Both the position numbers and the translations under genes were made by a program. The notes under the pieces were generated by a model. It saw only the letters and a program-made list of their open reading frames with translations, made no database searches and was not told the DNA's origin. Below, in pieces: positions 8,735 through 18,237 of a stretch of 64,000 nucleotides of DNA. Source of the stretch: Nannocystis pusilla (GTDB lineage: Bacteria; Myxococcota_A; Polyangia; Nannocystales; Nannocystaceae); the NCBI RefSeq assembly GCF_026626665.1, contig NZ_JAPNKE010000002.1, forward strand, positions 6,611,168 through 6,675,167, written 5' to 3'. Each line of letters starts with the position of its first letter. Positions within the stretch are counted from its first letter, which is position 1.

Positions 8735-10242
8735 CGCACGACCTCGTCGCCCTCGCGATCCCCCTGCTGTGGCTGTCCCCGCTGCTGGCCGCGTTCGTGG
8801 TCCAGTTCATGATCCGCGAGCCCACGCGCCAGCGCGACGTCGCCATCGGCGTCGCCTGGGTCGTGTTCGCCGTCGCCGTGGGCGCGTTCCTCCTCAACGG
8901 CTGGGACTCGCACTTCGACCGCGACGACCTCGAGTCGGGGCTGTTCCTGTCGCTGCGCTTTCACATGGCGGTCGACGGCCTCAACGCCCTGCTGCTGCCG
9001 ATGACCGCCGCGATCGCGCTCGCCTCGCTGCTGTCGACCCCGCGCTCCGACCTGCGCGGCCACACGGCCGCGCGGATCCTCGCCGTCGAGGGCACCTTGC
9101 TCGGCTGCTTCCTCGCGCTCGACGCCGCCACCCTGTCGCTGTTCTGGGTCGGCTCGATGCTGCCGCTGTGGCAGGACACCCGGCGCAGCAAGTCGCGCCC
9201 GCTGCACCTCGTCATGACCCTCGCTATCGCCGGCACCACCTTGGCGCTGGTGGCCGCGCTGGTGCTCATGGCCCAGGCCGGGGCCGCCGGGTCCGCCTCG
9301 CCGTTCGACCTGCTGGCGCTGACCCAGGCCAGCACCTCGCTGCCGTCTTCCGTCGGGTGGTTGTTCTTGTTCGCTGCGCTGCTGCGCATGGGCATCTTCC
9401 CCCTGCACCTGTGGCTGACCGCGGCCGGCTGGCGCGCCCCCGGCTACTCGGCGATGCCGGCGCTGTTCACCTCGCTGGGCTCGTTCGGCCTGGCGCGCGT
9501 GGTCATGCCGCTGTTCCCGCGGCTGTGCGAGCAGGTGTCGACGCCGCTCGTGATCCTCGGCGCGATCACGGCCCTCTACGGCGCGGTCCTGGCGGTCGGG
9601 CAGTACGACCTGCGGCGCGTGATCAGCTACTTCTGGGTCAGCCAGATGGGCCTCGTGCTCACCGGTCTGGCCACGCTCAACGCCCCCGGCGTGTCGGGCG
9701 GGCTGCTGCAGGCGATGTCGTCGGTGGTCGAGGTCTGCGGCCTCATGCTCATCGCCCTCGAGGTCGAGGCCCGGGCCGGCACCACCGACATGCGCCTGCT
9801 CGGCGGCCTGGTCCGTCGCGCCCCGCGGCTCACCACCGGCTTCCTGCTGCTGTCGGCCTCCGCCGTCGGCTTCCCCGGCACGATCTCCTTCGTCGCCGAG
9901 GACCTGGCGATCCAGGGCCTCCTCTACGAGCACCAGCTTGCCGCCGCGCTCATGCTCGTCGTCACCGCGATCAACGGCGTCGCCCTGTTCAAGGCGTTCA
10001 AGCAGACCTTCCTCGGCCCCGGCTCGCAGCACGCCAAGGACCTGCGCTCCTTCGCCGACCTGCGCGGCTGGGAGTACCGCGCCTCGGTCGCTATGATGGC
10101 CACCCTGCTGATCGGCGGCCTCATGCCGCAGCCGCTGCTCGCCGTGCGCGCGGGCGTCGTCGACGCCCTGCAGAAGCTCGAGCCGGCCAAGGCCGTGGCG
10201 CACGCCGCCCCGGCGCACGACGACCACGACGACGACGATTGA
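8731..10242 (+). CDS. Second NuoM/NuoL-like proton-channel subunit in the dab cassette
   Basis: A 503-residue protein with about a dozen hydrophobic helices, related to the proton-translocating subunits of complex I and Mrp antiporters. Signature stretches include FPLHLWLTAAGWRAPGYSAMPALF and AVGQYDLRRVISYFWVSQMG. It starts at the ATG of an ATGA overlap with the preceding subunit, so it belongs to the same transcript. Minimal DAB operons have a single channel subunit, so a second divergent one suggests a heterodimeric channel or a larger assembly. The C-terminus is a cytoplasmic His/Asp-rich tail (HDDHDDDD) that could bind metal. Downstream lie palindromic repeats, not another enzyme gene. 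Confidence 0.82.
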   Translation: MTHDLVALAIPLLWLSPLLAAFVVQFMIREPTRQRDVAIGVAWVVFAVAVGAFLLNGWDSHFDRDDLESGLFLSLRFHMAVDGLNALLLPMTAAIALASLLSTPRSDLRGHTAARILAVEGTLLGCFLALDAATLSLFWVGSMLPLWQDTRRSKSRPLHLVMTLAIAGTTLALVAALVLMAQAGAAGSASPFDLLALTQASTSLPSSVGWLFLFAALLRMGIFPLHLWLTAAGWRAPGYSAMPALFTSLGSFGLARVVMPLFPRLCEQVSTPLVILGAITALYGAVLAVGQYDLRRVISYFWVSQMGLVLTGLATLNAPGVSGGLLQAMSSVVEVCGLMLIALEVEARAGTTDMRLLGGLVRRAPRLTTGFLLLSASAVGFPGTISFVAEDLAIQGLLYEHQLAAALMLVVTAINGVALFKAFKQTFLGPGSQHAKDLRSFADLRGWEYRASVAMMATLLIGGLMPQPLLAVRAGVVDALQKLEPAKAVAHAAPAHDDHDDDD

Positions 10243-10265
10243 GCCGGCGAGCCGGGCGAGCGGCC

Positions 10266-10349
10266 TGTCCCTTCGGACATGTCTCCGCCTGGAGACTCCG
10301 GCCGCTCCGGGGCGCCTCTCCCGCGCCCGACGACATGTCTCTTCGGACA
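10266..10349. repeat. Palindromic repeat cluster downstream of dab cassette
   Basis: Copies at 10266-10279 (TGTCCCTTCGGACA) and 10336-10349 (TGTCTCTTCGGACA), the latter flanked on both sides by GACATGTC-type half sites. Between them, GTCTCC-GCCT-GGAGAC (10281-10296) forms a 6-bp stem. The cluster lies between the dab cassette and the sulfatase gene. Confidence 0.7.
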
Positions 10350-10467
10350 TGTCTATCGTCGGCCGCCTCGCATGCGCGCGCGCTTCCGCGTCCCTGCCGA
10401 CGCGTGCATCCGCGCGTGGCCCGTCGCCGAGCGCCTCGTGATATCGTCGCGTCCGGAGGAGCGAGCG

Positions 10468-12067
10468 ATGGCGCGGCGTCCCAACATCCTGCTGATCATG
10501 ACCGACGAGGAGCGTTATCCGCCCTGTTACGAGGGCGACGCGCTGCGGACGTTCCGGCGCGAGCAGCTTCGGCCAGACCGCCCTGCGGGCCCGCGCCACC
10601 GAGTTCCACCGCCACTACGCCGCCTCCGTCGCCTGCGCGCCCAGCCGGGCCAGCCTGTTCACCGGCCATTATCCGACCCTCCACGGCGTCCGCGCCACCG
10701 ACGGCGCCGCCAAGGCCGCCCGCGATCCCGACGTGTATTGGCTCGATCCGAACACCGTCCCGACCATGGGCCATTACTTCCGCGCCGCCGGCTATCGCAC
10801 CTTCTACCGCGGCAAATGGCACGTCTCGCACGCCGACCTCGTCGCCCCCGACACCCATGAATCGCTGGCGAGCAGCGACGACGGCGGCGTCCCGCTCGTC
10901 GACACCACCGCCCTCTACGCCGCCAGCGAACGGCTCGCCCCCCACGGCTTCTCCGGGTGGATCGGCCCCGATCCGCACGGCGCCGCGCGCTCCAACTGCG
11001 GCCTCCTGCGCGACCCGCTGTTCGGCGACCAGGTCGAGGAGACGTTCGACGCGCTCGAGGCCGGGGACGACGCCGCCCCGTGGCTCGCCGTGGCCTCGTT
11101 CGTCAACCCGCACGACATCGTCCTGTTCGGGCTGCTGTGGCGCTCGTGGGGCTACGACCTGTTCGACGACAGCGTGCCCGAGATCGACGAGCCGCCGACC
11201 CAGGACGAGTCGCTGCGGACCAAGCCGGGCTGTCAGGCCGACTTCGTCGACAAGTACCGCAAGGTCTTCATCGCCCAGCCGCAGACCGCGAATTATCGCC
11301 GCTTCTATTATTTGCACAAGCTCGTCGACGCCCAGGTCGCTCGCGTGCTGCAGCGCCTGGCCGCCTCGCGCTTCGCCGACGACACCGTCGTCGTCTACAC
11401 CTCCGATCACGGCGACATGCTCGGCGCCCACGGCGGCATGCATCAGAAGTGGCACAACGTCTATGACGAGAGCTGGCGCGTCCCGCTGCTGGTCGCCGGC
11501 CCCGGCATCCCGGCCGGGCGGCGCGTCGATCGGCCCACCTCGCACGTCGACCTGCTGCCGACCCTGCTCGGCCTCGCCGGGCTCGACGCCGCCGCGCTGG
11601 CCGCCGAGCTGGCGCGCACCCACAGCGAGGCGCAGCCGCTGCCCGGCCGCGACCTCTCGCCGCTGCTGCGCGGGGCCGCCGGCGACGACGCGCCGATCTA
11701 CCTCATGACCGAGGACGAGGTCTCCGAGGGCCTCGACCAGACCACGACTCTCGGGTTCGCCTACGACGCCGTCGAGGAGCCGGCCAAGGTCGAGGCCGTG
11801 CTCGCCCGCCTCGACCCCGGCGGTCCGCTCTACAAGTACGCCCGCTACTACGAGCACTCGCAGATCGGCGCCGGCGACCCGCCGCGGCGTCAACGCGAGG
11901 AATTCGAGCTCTACGACCTCGACGCCGATCCGACCGAGATCGTCAACCTCGCGCACCGCAAGCACGACGATCGCGACACCCGCGCGACCCAGGCGCGGCT
12001 GGCGGCCCTGCTCGACGAGCTCCGGGCGCAGAAGGCCCTGCACCCGCGCCGTCGCGGCGCGGGGTGA
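10468..12067 (+). pseudogene. Sulfatase, interrupted by one frameshift
   Basis: The start has GGAGGA before ATG 10468 and reads MARRPNILLIMTDEERYPP, the metal-binding N-terminus of alkaline-phosphatase-superfamily sulfatases. Near 10568 the frame is lost. The next frame continues with RATEFHRHYAAS and CAPSR, whose Cys (codon 10634) would be oxidised to formylglycine, then GKWHVSH and TSDHGDMLGAHG. Dropping one T in the CTTC at 10567-10570 restores one protein of about 532 residues. The break is either a sequencing error or recent decay, as everything else is well conserved. Members hydrolyse sulfate or choline-sulfate-like esters, often outside the cytoplasm. No signal peptide is seen. An internal start at 10733 would lack the active site. 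Confidence 0.75.
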
Positions 12068-12230
12068 ATCACGCCCGCGACGGCGAAATCGCGACGAGCG
12101 GGCCCGGAAAGCCCGCGCCCGGGCGAATCGCGGCGCGCGACGAGCGGGCGCAGGAGGCCTCACACCCGCGCCGGCGCGGCTCGGGTTGAATCACGCCCGC
12201 GACGCGAATCGCGGCGGGCGACGAGCTAGC
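12029..12230. repeat. Degenerate direct duplication of the sulfatase gene end
   Basis: The last codons and the first 40 bases after the stop (about 12029-12105) recur at about 12150-12230. Shared blocks include CACCCGCGCCG, GAATCACGCCCGCGAC and GCGACGAGC. The second copy runs up to the stop of the convergent asnB gene. Confidence 0.6.
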
Positions 12231-13863
12231 CGGTCCGGGCTCCCGCGCGCTCGTTGGCCGCGCGATGGAACGGGTTGGCGCGGCCGGAGGTGTCGCTGTC
12301 GGCCTGCCAGCGCGGCGTCCAGCGGACGATGCACCGGGCCGCGTGTTCGCCGGGGAACAGCGCCTCGAAGCGCTCGCGGTAGACGTACGCCTCCGCGGTC
12401 GCCGGCGTCGCGTACGGGAAGCGCTCCGCCGCCCGCGCCAGCTCGTGCGGACCGACCACGCGCTCGGCGTGCGTGCGCAACGCGTCGACCCAGCCGTAGC
12501 CGACGCCGTCGGAGAACTGCTCCTTCTGGCGCCACAGCACCGACGCCGGCAGCAGCGGATCGGCCTCGTCGGCGAACGCCTGGCGCAACACCCACTTCTC
12601 GATCCGCCCCTCGCCGCCGGGCCCCGCGCTGCGCGGCTGCTTGAGCTCGGGAGGCAGCGACATCGCCAGGTCGAGGAACGCCAGGTCGAGGAACGGCACC
12701 CGCGCCTCCACCCCGTGCGCCATCGTGCTCTTGTCGGCGCGCAGGACGTCGCTGAGGTGGAGGTTGGCGACGCGCGCCACGGTCTCGCGTCGCAGCTCCT
12801 CCGGATCTTCGGCGTAATAGAAATAGAGATAGCCGCCGAAGATCTCGTCGGAGCCCTCGCCCGATAGAACGACCTTGACCCCTCGGTCGCGGATATAGCG
12901 GCTCAGGAAATACATCGGGATGCTCGCCCGAATCGTCGGAATATCATAGGACTCGACGTGCCGGATGATGTCGTCGAGCGCGGCGATCCCGTCCTCCACC
13001 TGGAACAGGACCTCGTGATGCGTGGTGCCGAGGAACCGCGCGACCTCCCGGGCGGCGCGCAGGTCGGGCGCGTCCTTGTGCACGCCGATCGCGAAGCTGT
13101 GGACCTCCGCGCGAGGATCACGGGCCCGCACGAGCCGGGTCGCCAGGGCGGCGATCAGGCTCGAGTCGAGACCGCCCGACAACAAGAGACCCAGCGGCAC
13201 GTCGCTCATCAGCCGCTTCTCGACCGCGTCGGTCAGCCGCTGGCGGAGCGCGGACGGGTCACCTGTCGCGCTCGCCTCGCCGCTCAGCCACGCGGGCGCG
13301 TACCAGCGGCGCAGGCCGCCGCGACCGGTCATGAGGTGGCCGGGCGGGAACACCTCGAACGACACGCAATTGTCGACCAGCGCCTTGAGCTCCGACGCGA
13401 ACCACAGGTTGCCGGCGCGGTCGCGGCCGTAGTAGAGCGGCTTGATGCCGATCGGGTCGCGCGCGACCAGCCAATCGTCGCCGTGGACGGCGGCGAAGGC
13501 GAAGATCCCGTCGAGCGCCGCGACGCAGGCCTCGCCGCGCTCCTCGTAGAGATGGGCCAGGACCTCGCTGTCCGAGCCGCTGACGCAGGGACGGCCGGCG
13601 GCGGCGAGCTCGCGGGCGAGCGCGCGGAAGTTGTAGATCTCGCCGTTGTGGACCACCGCGGCGCCGTCCCGCCCGCGGATCGGCTGCTTGCCCTGCTCGG
13701 GGTCCATGATCGCGAGCCGTCGGTGACACAGCACCGCGCTGCCGAGGCGCATCCACAAGCCGCTGCCGTCGGGGCCGCGGTGGGCGAGCCGCCCCGCGGC
13801 TACCTCCGCCGCCGCCGCGACGTTCCCGTCGACATCGCCGAACACTGCAATGATCCCGCACAT
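12226..13863 (-). CDS. asnB: Asparagine synthase (glutamine-hydrolysing)
   Basis: A 545-residue AsnB-type amidotransferase. It begins MCGIIAVFG, so Cys2 is the N-terminal nucleophile of the class II glutaminase. HNGEIYNF and the ARDPIGIKPLYY block complete that domain. The synthetase domain has the ATP pyrophosphatase P-loop SGGLDSS and VVLSGEGSDEIFGGY. It should transfer glutamine-derived ammonia to an adenylated carboxylate, normally aspartate. It starts 5 bp after the stop of the radical SAM gene, so the two are certainly co-transcribed. This pairing leaves open that the real substrate is a beta-amino acid or another product of the partner enzyme. The length is normal for AsnB. Confidence 0.9.
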   Translation of the reverse strand: MCGIIAVFGDVDGNVAAAAEVAAGRLAHRGPDGSGLWMRLGSAVLCHRRLAIMDPEQGKQPIRGRDGAAVVHNGEIYNFRALARELAAAGRPCVSGSDSEVLAHLYEERGEACVAALDGIFAFAAVHGDDWLVARDPIGIKPLYYGRDRAGNLWFASELKALVDNCVSFEVFPPGHLMTGRGGLRRWYAPAWLSGEASATGDPSALRQRLTDAVEKRLMSDVPLGLLLSGGLDSSLIAALATRLVRARDPRAEVHSFAIGVHKDAPDLRAAREVARFLGTTHHEVLFQVEDGIAALDDIIRHVESYDIPTIRASIPMYFLSRYIRDRGVKVVLSGEGSDEIFGGYLYFYYAEDPEELRRETVARVANLHLSDVLRADKSTMAHGVEARVPFLDLAFLDLAMSLPPELKQPRSAGPGGEGRIEKWVLRQAFADEADPLLPASVLWRQKEQFSDGVGYGWVDALRTHAERVVGPHELARAAERFPYATPATAEAYVYRERFEALFPGEHAARCIVRWTPRWQADSDTSGRANPFHRAANERAGARTG

Positions 13864-13868
13864 ACCTG

Positions 13869-15197
13869 TCACCTCCGCTGCGCGTCGCGCAGGGCTCGCT
13901 GGAAGAAGAACTCGGGCTCGTCGCCGGCCGGACGCAGCTCGTCGAGCCAGGCGGCGCGCTCGTCGTACTCGGCGAGGAACGAGCGGCCGACCCACGCCGG
14001 GTCGCGCCCCTGCAGCATCCGCAGCGAGAAGCACGGCTTTCCGCCCGACTCGACCACGCCGTCGACCACGACCTTCCCCGGCGTGGCCGACATCGACGGC
14101 CCGCGGGCGGTGCGGCACAGACCGGACACCTGCCGCTGCGCGTCGCTGAAGATGCTCAGCGCCCGCGCCAGCGGGACCTTGAAGTACTCCTTCGGCCCGG
14201 TGTCGCGCTCGACGAACATGTAATACGGCACCGCGCCGAGCCGCACCTGCGCCCGCCACAGCTGCGCCCACACCTCCGGGTCGTCGTTGACCCGACAAAT
14301 GAGCGGCGCCTGACAGCGGATGACCGCGCCCGTCGAGCGCACGCGGCGGATCGCCGTGGCCGCGGCCGGCGTCTCGAACTCGCGCGGGTGCGACGAGTGG
14401 GCCATCAGCGCCAGGTGCATGCCCCGCTCGGTGACCTCCTCGAACAGCCGCAACAGGTCGTCGGCGTCGGCGTCGGTGGTGAACCGGAACGGCCAGTACG
14501 CCAGCGCCTTGGTGCCGATCCGGATGCTGGTGAGCCCGGGCAGGCGGGCCTCCAGCAGCGGCTCGATCGTGCGGCGCAGCGCCGCCGTGCGCATCACCAG
14601 CGGATCGCCGCCCGTGATGAGCACGTCGGTCACGTCCGGATGACGGCGCAGGTACTCGACCAGCTGTTCGGACTCGCGGGCGGCGAACTTGAGGTCGTCG
14701 AGGCCGACGAACTGCGGCCAGCGAAAGCAGTACGTGCAGTAGGCGTGGCACGTCTGCCCCTGCGCCGGGAAGAACAGCACCGTCTCGCGGTACTTGTGCT
14801 GCATGCCGCGCACGGCCCGGCCGTCCAGGGTCGGCACGTTGAGCGTGATCTGGCCGGCCGGATGCGGGTTGAGGCCGCGCTGGATCCGCCGCACCGCCGC
14901 CTCGATCTCGCCGCCGGACGCCTCGGCGCGCAGCAGGTCGGCGACGACCTGCAGATCGGCGGGGTCCAGCATTCCGGGCTGGGGGAACGTCAATTGATAG
15001 ATCGGATCGTCCGGGACGCGGCTCCAATCGATGAGCTCGTCGAGGACGTAGCGATTGACGCGAAACGGCAGCACCCGGGCCACCGCCGTCAGTTGCAGGC
15101 GGACATCGGGCGGGAGCGCGGCGATCTGCGGGATGGACGCGAAGTCGCGCAGCGTGATCGGAGAGTAGGTAGGTCGTGGCGGTGAGGAATCAAGCAC
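13869..15197 (-). CDS. KamA-like radical SAM protein (lysine 2,3-aminomutase family)
   Basis: A 442-residue radical SAM enzyme. The cluster motif is CHAYCTYCF (CxxxCxxC), followed by TDVLITGGDPLVMRT, the SAM-binding GGDP-type motif shared with lysine 2,3-aminomutase. Aminomutases move an alpha-amino group to the beta carbon using PLP. Here the CRYC-RRR segment of canonical KamA is replaced by CFRWPQF. The usual PGGGGK lysine motif is not obvious; the closest candidate is SATPGKV. Substrate and even PLP dependence are therefore uncertain. I chose GTG 15197 because GGGAGG lies 5 bp upstream and no ATG fits. It is the first gene of an operon with asnB. Confidence 0.8.
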   Translation of the reverse strand: MLDSSPPRPTYSPITLRDFASIPQIAALPPDVRLQLTAVARVLPFRVNRYVLDELIDWSRVPDDPIYQLTFPQPGMLDPADLQVVADLLRAEASGGEIEAAVRRIQRGLNPHPAGQITLNVPTLDGRAVRGMQHKYRETVLFFPAQGQTCHAYCTYCFRWPQFVGLDDLKFAARESEQLVEYLRRHPDVTDVLITGGDPLVMRTAALRRTIEPLLEARLPGLTSIRIGTKALAYWPFRFTTDADADDLLRLFEEVTERGMHLALMAHSSHPREFETPAAATAIRRVRSTGAVIRCQAPLICRVNDDPEVWAQLWRAQVRLGAVPYYMFVERDTGPKEYFKVPLARALSIFSDAQRQVSGLCRTARGPSMSATPGKVVVDGVVESGGKPCFSLRMLQGRDPAWVGRSFLAEYDERAAWLDELRPAGDEPEFFFQRALRDAQRR

Positions 15198-15449
15198 GAG
15201 GCCTCCCGAGCTCGCGCGTATGAATGCGCGGCAAGGTGCATGAGCAAGGGATGTGCCAAGCGCCGCCGCGAGCCGAGCGGACGACGAGACGCCGGCGGCG
15301 AAGGATCCGCGCCTCCTCGCGCGCCTGCCGGCGCCGCGCCGGGCTGGGAAAAATGCCCGGTCACCGGGCAAGATGCCCGTTTCGGTCGCGTTCACCGCCG
15401 ATTTGGCCCGGTTTCCCAATTGGCGCGAACCGTGCTTGTCTTGCCGGCC

Positions 15450-16898
15450 ATGACCGCGCCCCATCTCCGCCTCAAGCGCTGGCGTACGGGCTTGATGGCG
15501 ACCGCGATGGTATTCGCAATCGGCGCCATCGCCGCTCTGGGAGTGATGGACGAGCGCTCGCTGGTGTCGACGACGCGCATCGAGAGCTCCCGCGAGACAC
15601 GCGTGCTGGCGGAGGTGCTGGCGTCGGAGTTCCGGGCCGGCCTGGCATCGCTCGGCGGAGGCGAGCCGGCGGGCGCCGCCCACGCGGAGGGCGGTTCGTG
15701 GCGCTTCGCGAACACCTCGTTCGTGGTCGAGCCGCGGCAGCTCCTCCACGAGGACGCCATCGCCAACGACGCCGATCACTGCCTGCTGGTGTGGGCGACC
15801 ACGACGGACGACCTGCGGACCATCGACGGCACGCCCGTCGACATCCCGAGCGTGGTCCAGGCCGCGACCGCGGGTGAGAGCAGCGCCTGGTTGACGCCGA
15901 CCGAGGCGCTGCGTCTCGGCCTGCCCGAGGAGCTCGCGGTCGCGGGCCTGTCGCGTGTCGAGGACCCACGGTTCGGCGAGTGGATCCTCGCCGTCGTCAG
16001 CTCGACGGAGCGCCAGCGTGCGCGCGAAGCTCGTCGCTACGCCCGGACCATCATCATGGTCGGCCTCGCCAGCCTCGTGGTGCTCGGCTTCGGGTGGGTC
16101 CTCCTCCGCACGCAACGCCAGGAGCGAGCCTTCGAGCGCGTGCTGGCCCGCGAGTCGATGCGCGCCCACCAGGAGGTCCAGCTCGCGCGCGAAGGGCGAG
16201 CCGCGACGATGTTGACGTTCGCCGCCGGCATCGCCCACGAGCTGTCGACGCCGCTCGGCGTGATCGCCATGCGCGCCGAGCAGCTCGAGAACAACGCCGA
16301 GGACGACCGCGCCCGCCGCGGCGCGCGGGCGATCACCGAGCAGGTGGCGAAGATCCGGGAGAGCGCGCGCGGCTTCCTGGCCATCGCCCGCGGCGCCGCG
16401 CCCCTGCGCGAGCGCTTCCCGGCCGCCGACGTGCTGCGCAGCGCGGTCGCTCGCGTGGGCCACCGGTTCGAGCGCGCCGGGGTCTCGCTGCGCGTCCACT
16501 CGTTGTCCGAGCTGCCGTGGATCTACGGCGACGCGCGGCTGCTCGAGCACGCGCTGACGAACCTGCTGCTCAACGCGTGCGACGCGTCGCGCGAGCGCGG
16601 CGAGGTCGAGCTCGGCGCGTCGTCGAAGGGCGGGCAGCTCGAGATCGCGGTCAGCGATCGCGGCGCCGGCATCGACGCCAACCTCCGCGCGCGCATCCAG
16701 CCGTTCTTCAGCACCAAGGCCGAGGGCACGGGCCTCGGTCTGGCGATCGCCAGCGAGGTCATGCGGATGCATCGAGGCGAGCTGCGGTTCGAGGACCGCC
16801 CCGGCGGCGGGACGAACGCCGTGCTACGATTGCCCGCCGAACCCATGTCCGACGATGCTCTCGCCGACGAAGCACAAGACGCGCATCCTGCTGGTTGA
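15450..16898 (+). CDS. Membrane sensor histidine kinase
   Basis: A 482-residue two-component sensor. A first membrane helix (about residues 13-32) and a second (about 200-220) bracket a 165-residue extracytoplasmic sensor domain of no recognised family. The kinase core follows: H-box FAAGIAHELSTPLG with the phospho-acceptor His near residue 262, N-box NLLLNACDAS, and the G-boxes DRGAGI and GTGLGLAIA. The start at 15450 gives a clean N-terminal signal anchor, though a longer frame runs back to 15240. The end overlaps the response-regulator gene by 44 bp, so the pair is a cognate, co-translated system. It is divergent from the kamA-asnB operon, which could be one of its targets. Confidence 0.87.
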   Translation: MTAPHLRLKRWRTGLMATAMVFAIGAIAALGVMDERSLVSTTRIESSRETRVLAEVLASEFRAGLASLGGGEPAGAAHAEGGSWRFANTSFVVEPRQLLHEDAIANDADHCLLVWATTTDDLRTIDGTPVDIPSVVQAATAGESSAWLTPTEALRLGLPEELAVAGLSRVEDPRFGEWILAVVSSTERQRAREARRYARTIIMVGLASLVVLGFGWVLLRTQRQERAFERVLARESMRAHQEVQLAREGRAATMLTFAAGIAHELSTPLGVIAMRAEQLENNAEDDRARRGARAITEQVAKIRESARGFLAIARGAAPLRERFPAADVLRSAVARVGHRFERAGVSLRVHSLSELPWIYGDARLLEHALTNLLLNACDASRERGEVELGASSKGGQLEIAVSDRGAGIDANLRARIQPFFSTKAEGTGLGLAIASEVMRMHRGELRFEDRPGGGTNAVLRLPAEPMSDDALADEAQDAHPAG

Positions 16899-18237
16899 CG
16901 ACGACCTCGACATGCTCGAGGCCCTCAGCGACGGCCTGACGGAGAAGGGGTTCGAGGTGACCGCGGCGCGCTCCGCCGAGGCGGCGCTGGTGCACCTCGC
17001 GGAGGCGAACTTCGACGTGATGGTGACCGACCTGCGCATGACCGGGGCCGACGGCTTGACGCTGCTGGCCCAGGCGCGCGCCCTCAACCCGCAGCTGCCC
17101 GTCATCGTCATGACCGCCTACAGCGCCCTCGACACGGCGATCGAGGCCGTGCGCCGCGGCGCGTTCCACTACCTGGCGAAGCCGTTCCGGGTCGACGAGC
17201 TCCTCATCTTCATCCGCCGCGCCTTCGACGACACGCAGCTCCGCCGCGAGGCCGAGGTGCTGCGCCACGCCCTGCGCGTCCAGCCGGGGCCGCCCGGCCT
17301 GCTCGGCACCAGCGCGGCGATGCAGGAGCTGTTCCGCATCATCGACCGCGTCGCCAGCACCTCGGCGCCCGTCCTCATCACCGGCGAGACCGGCACCGGC
17401 AAGACGCTGGTCGCGTCGACCATCCACCAGCGCAGCGGCCGCGCCTCGGCCCCGCTGGTCGCCCTCAACTGCGCCGCCCTGCCCGAGAACTTGCTGGAGA
17501 GCGAGCTGTTCGGCCACGTGCGCGGGGCGTTCAGCGGCGCCACCTCCAGCTCGGCCGGCCTGTTCTCCGCCGCCGACGGCGGCAGCATCCTGCTCGACGA
17601 GATCGGCGAGATGGCGCTGCCGCTGCAGGCGAAGCTGCTTCACGTGATCGAGCGCGGCGCGGTGCGCCCGATCGGCGGGATGAAGGAGCGGCCGATCGAC
17701 GTCCGCATCCTCGCCGCCACCAACCGCGACCTCGAGCAAGCCGTGCGCGACGGCCGGTTCCGCGAGGACCTGCTGTACCGCCTCAACCTCGTCGTCCTCG
17801 AGCTGCCGCCGCTGCGCGAGCGCAACGGCGACCTGCCCGAGCTGATCGATCACTTCCTCGGCAAGGCCAGAGCGCGCTACCCCGACAGCCCGGTCTGCAA
17901 CTTCTCTCGCGCGGCCCTCGAGCGCCTGCTCGCCCACCCGTGGCCCGGCAACGTCCGCGAGCTGTCCCACACCATCGAGCGTCTGGTCCTGCTCGGTCAC
18001 GGGGCGATGATCGAGGTCGCAGACCTGCCCCGCAGCTTCAACGCGCCGCCCGACTCGCTCCCGCCGTTCGACGCGATCGTGCCGATGCGAGAGATGCAGC
18101 GCCGCTATGCCACCTGGGTGCTCGAGCAGGTCGATGGCATCCGCGCCCACGCGGCCCGCCGCCTCGGCATCGATGTCAAGACTCTCGGGCGATTGTTGGG
18201 CACCCAGGAGGCCGCAGACCTCGACCTGAAAGAGTGA
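16855..18237 (+). CDS. NtrC-family sigma-54-dependent response regulator
   Basis: A 460-residue activator with three domains. The receiver (1-125) has Asp18 (last Asp of VDDD), phospho-acceptor Asp59 in MVTDLRM and the AKPF lysine. The central AAA+ domain has Walker A GETGTGKT, Walker B-like GGSILLDEIG and the R-finger region. The C-terminal Fis-like helix-turn-helix includes ARRLGIDVKTLGRLLG. The sigma-54 contact loop reads GAFSGA instead of GAFTGA, a conservative Thr-to-Ser change that could weaken the interaction. It overlaps the sensor kinase gene by 44 bp and is its partner. Targets would have -24/-12 promoters. Confidence 0.93.
   Translation: MLSPTKHKTRILLVDDDLDMLEALSDGLTEKGFEVTAARSAEAALVHLAEANFDVMVTDLRMTGADGLTLLAQARALNPQLPVIVMTAYSALDTAIEAVRRGAFHYLAKPFRVDELLIFIRRAFDDTQLRREAEVLRHALRVQPGPPGLLGTSAAMQELFRIIDRVASTSAPVLITGETGTGKTLVASTIHQRSGRASAPLVALNCAALPENLLESELFGHVRGAFSGATSSSAGLFSAADGGSILLDEIGEMALPLQAKLLHVIERGAVRPIGGMKERPIDVRILAATNRDLEQAVRDGRFREDLLYRLNLVVLELPPLRERNGDLPELIDHFLGKARARYPDSPVCNFSRAALERLLAHPWPGNVRELSHTIERLVLLGHGAMIEVADLPRSFNAPPDSLPPFDAIVPMREMQRRYATWVLEQVDGIRAHAARRLGIDVKTLGRLLGTQEAADLDLKE

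Noticed and set aside
10279-10860. Sulfatase start extended upstream to 10279
   Set aside because: The extension reads through palindromic repeats; ATG 10468 has a good ribosome site and matches the family N-terminus.
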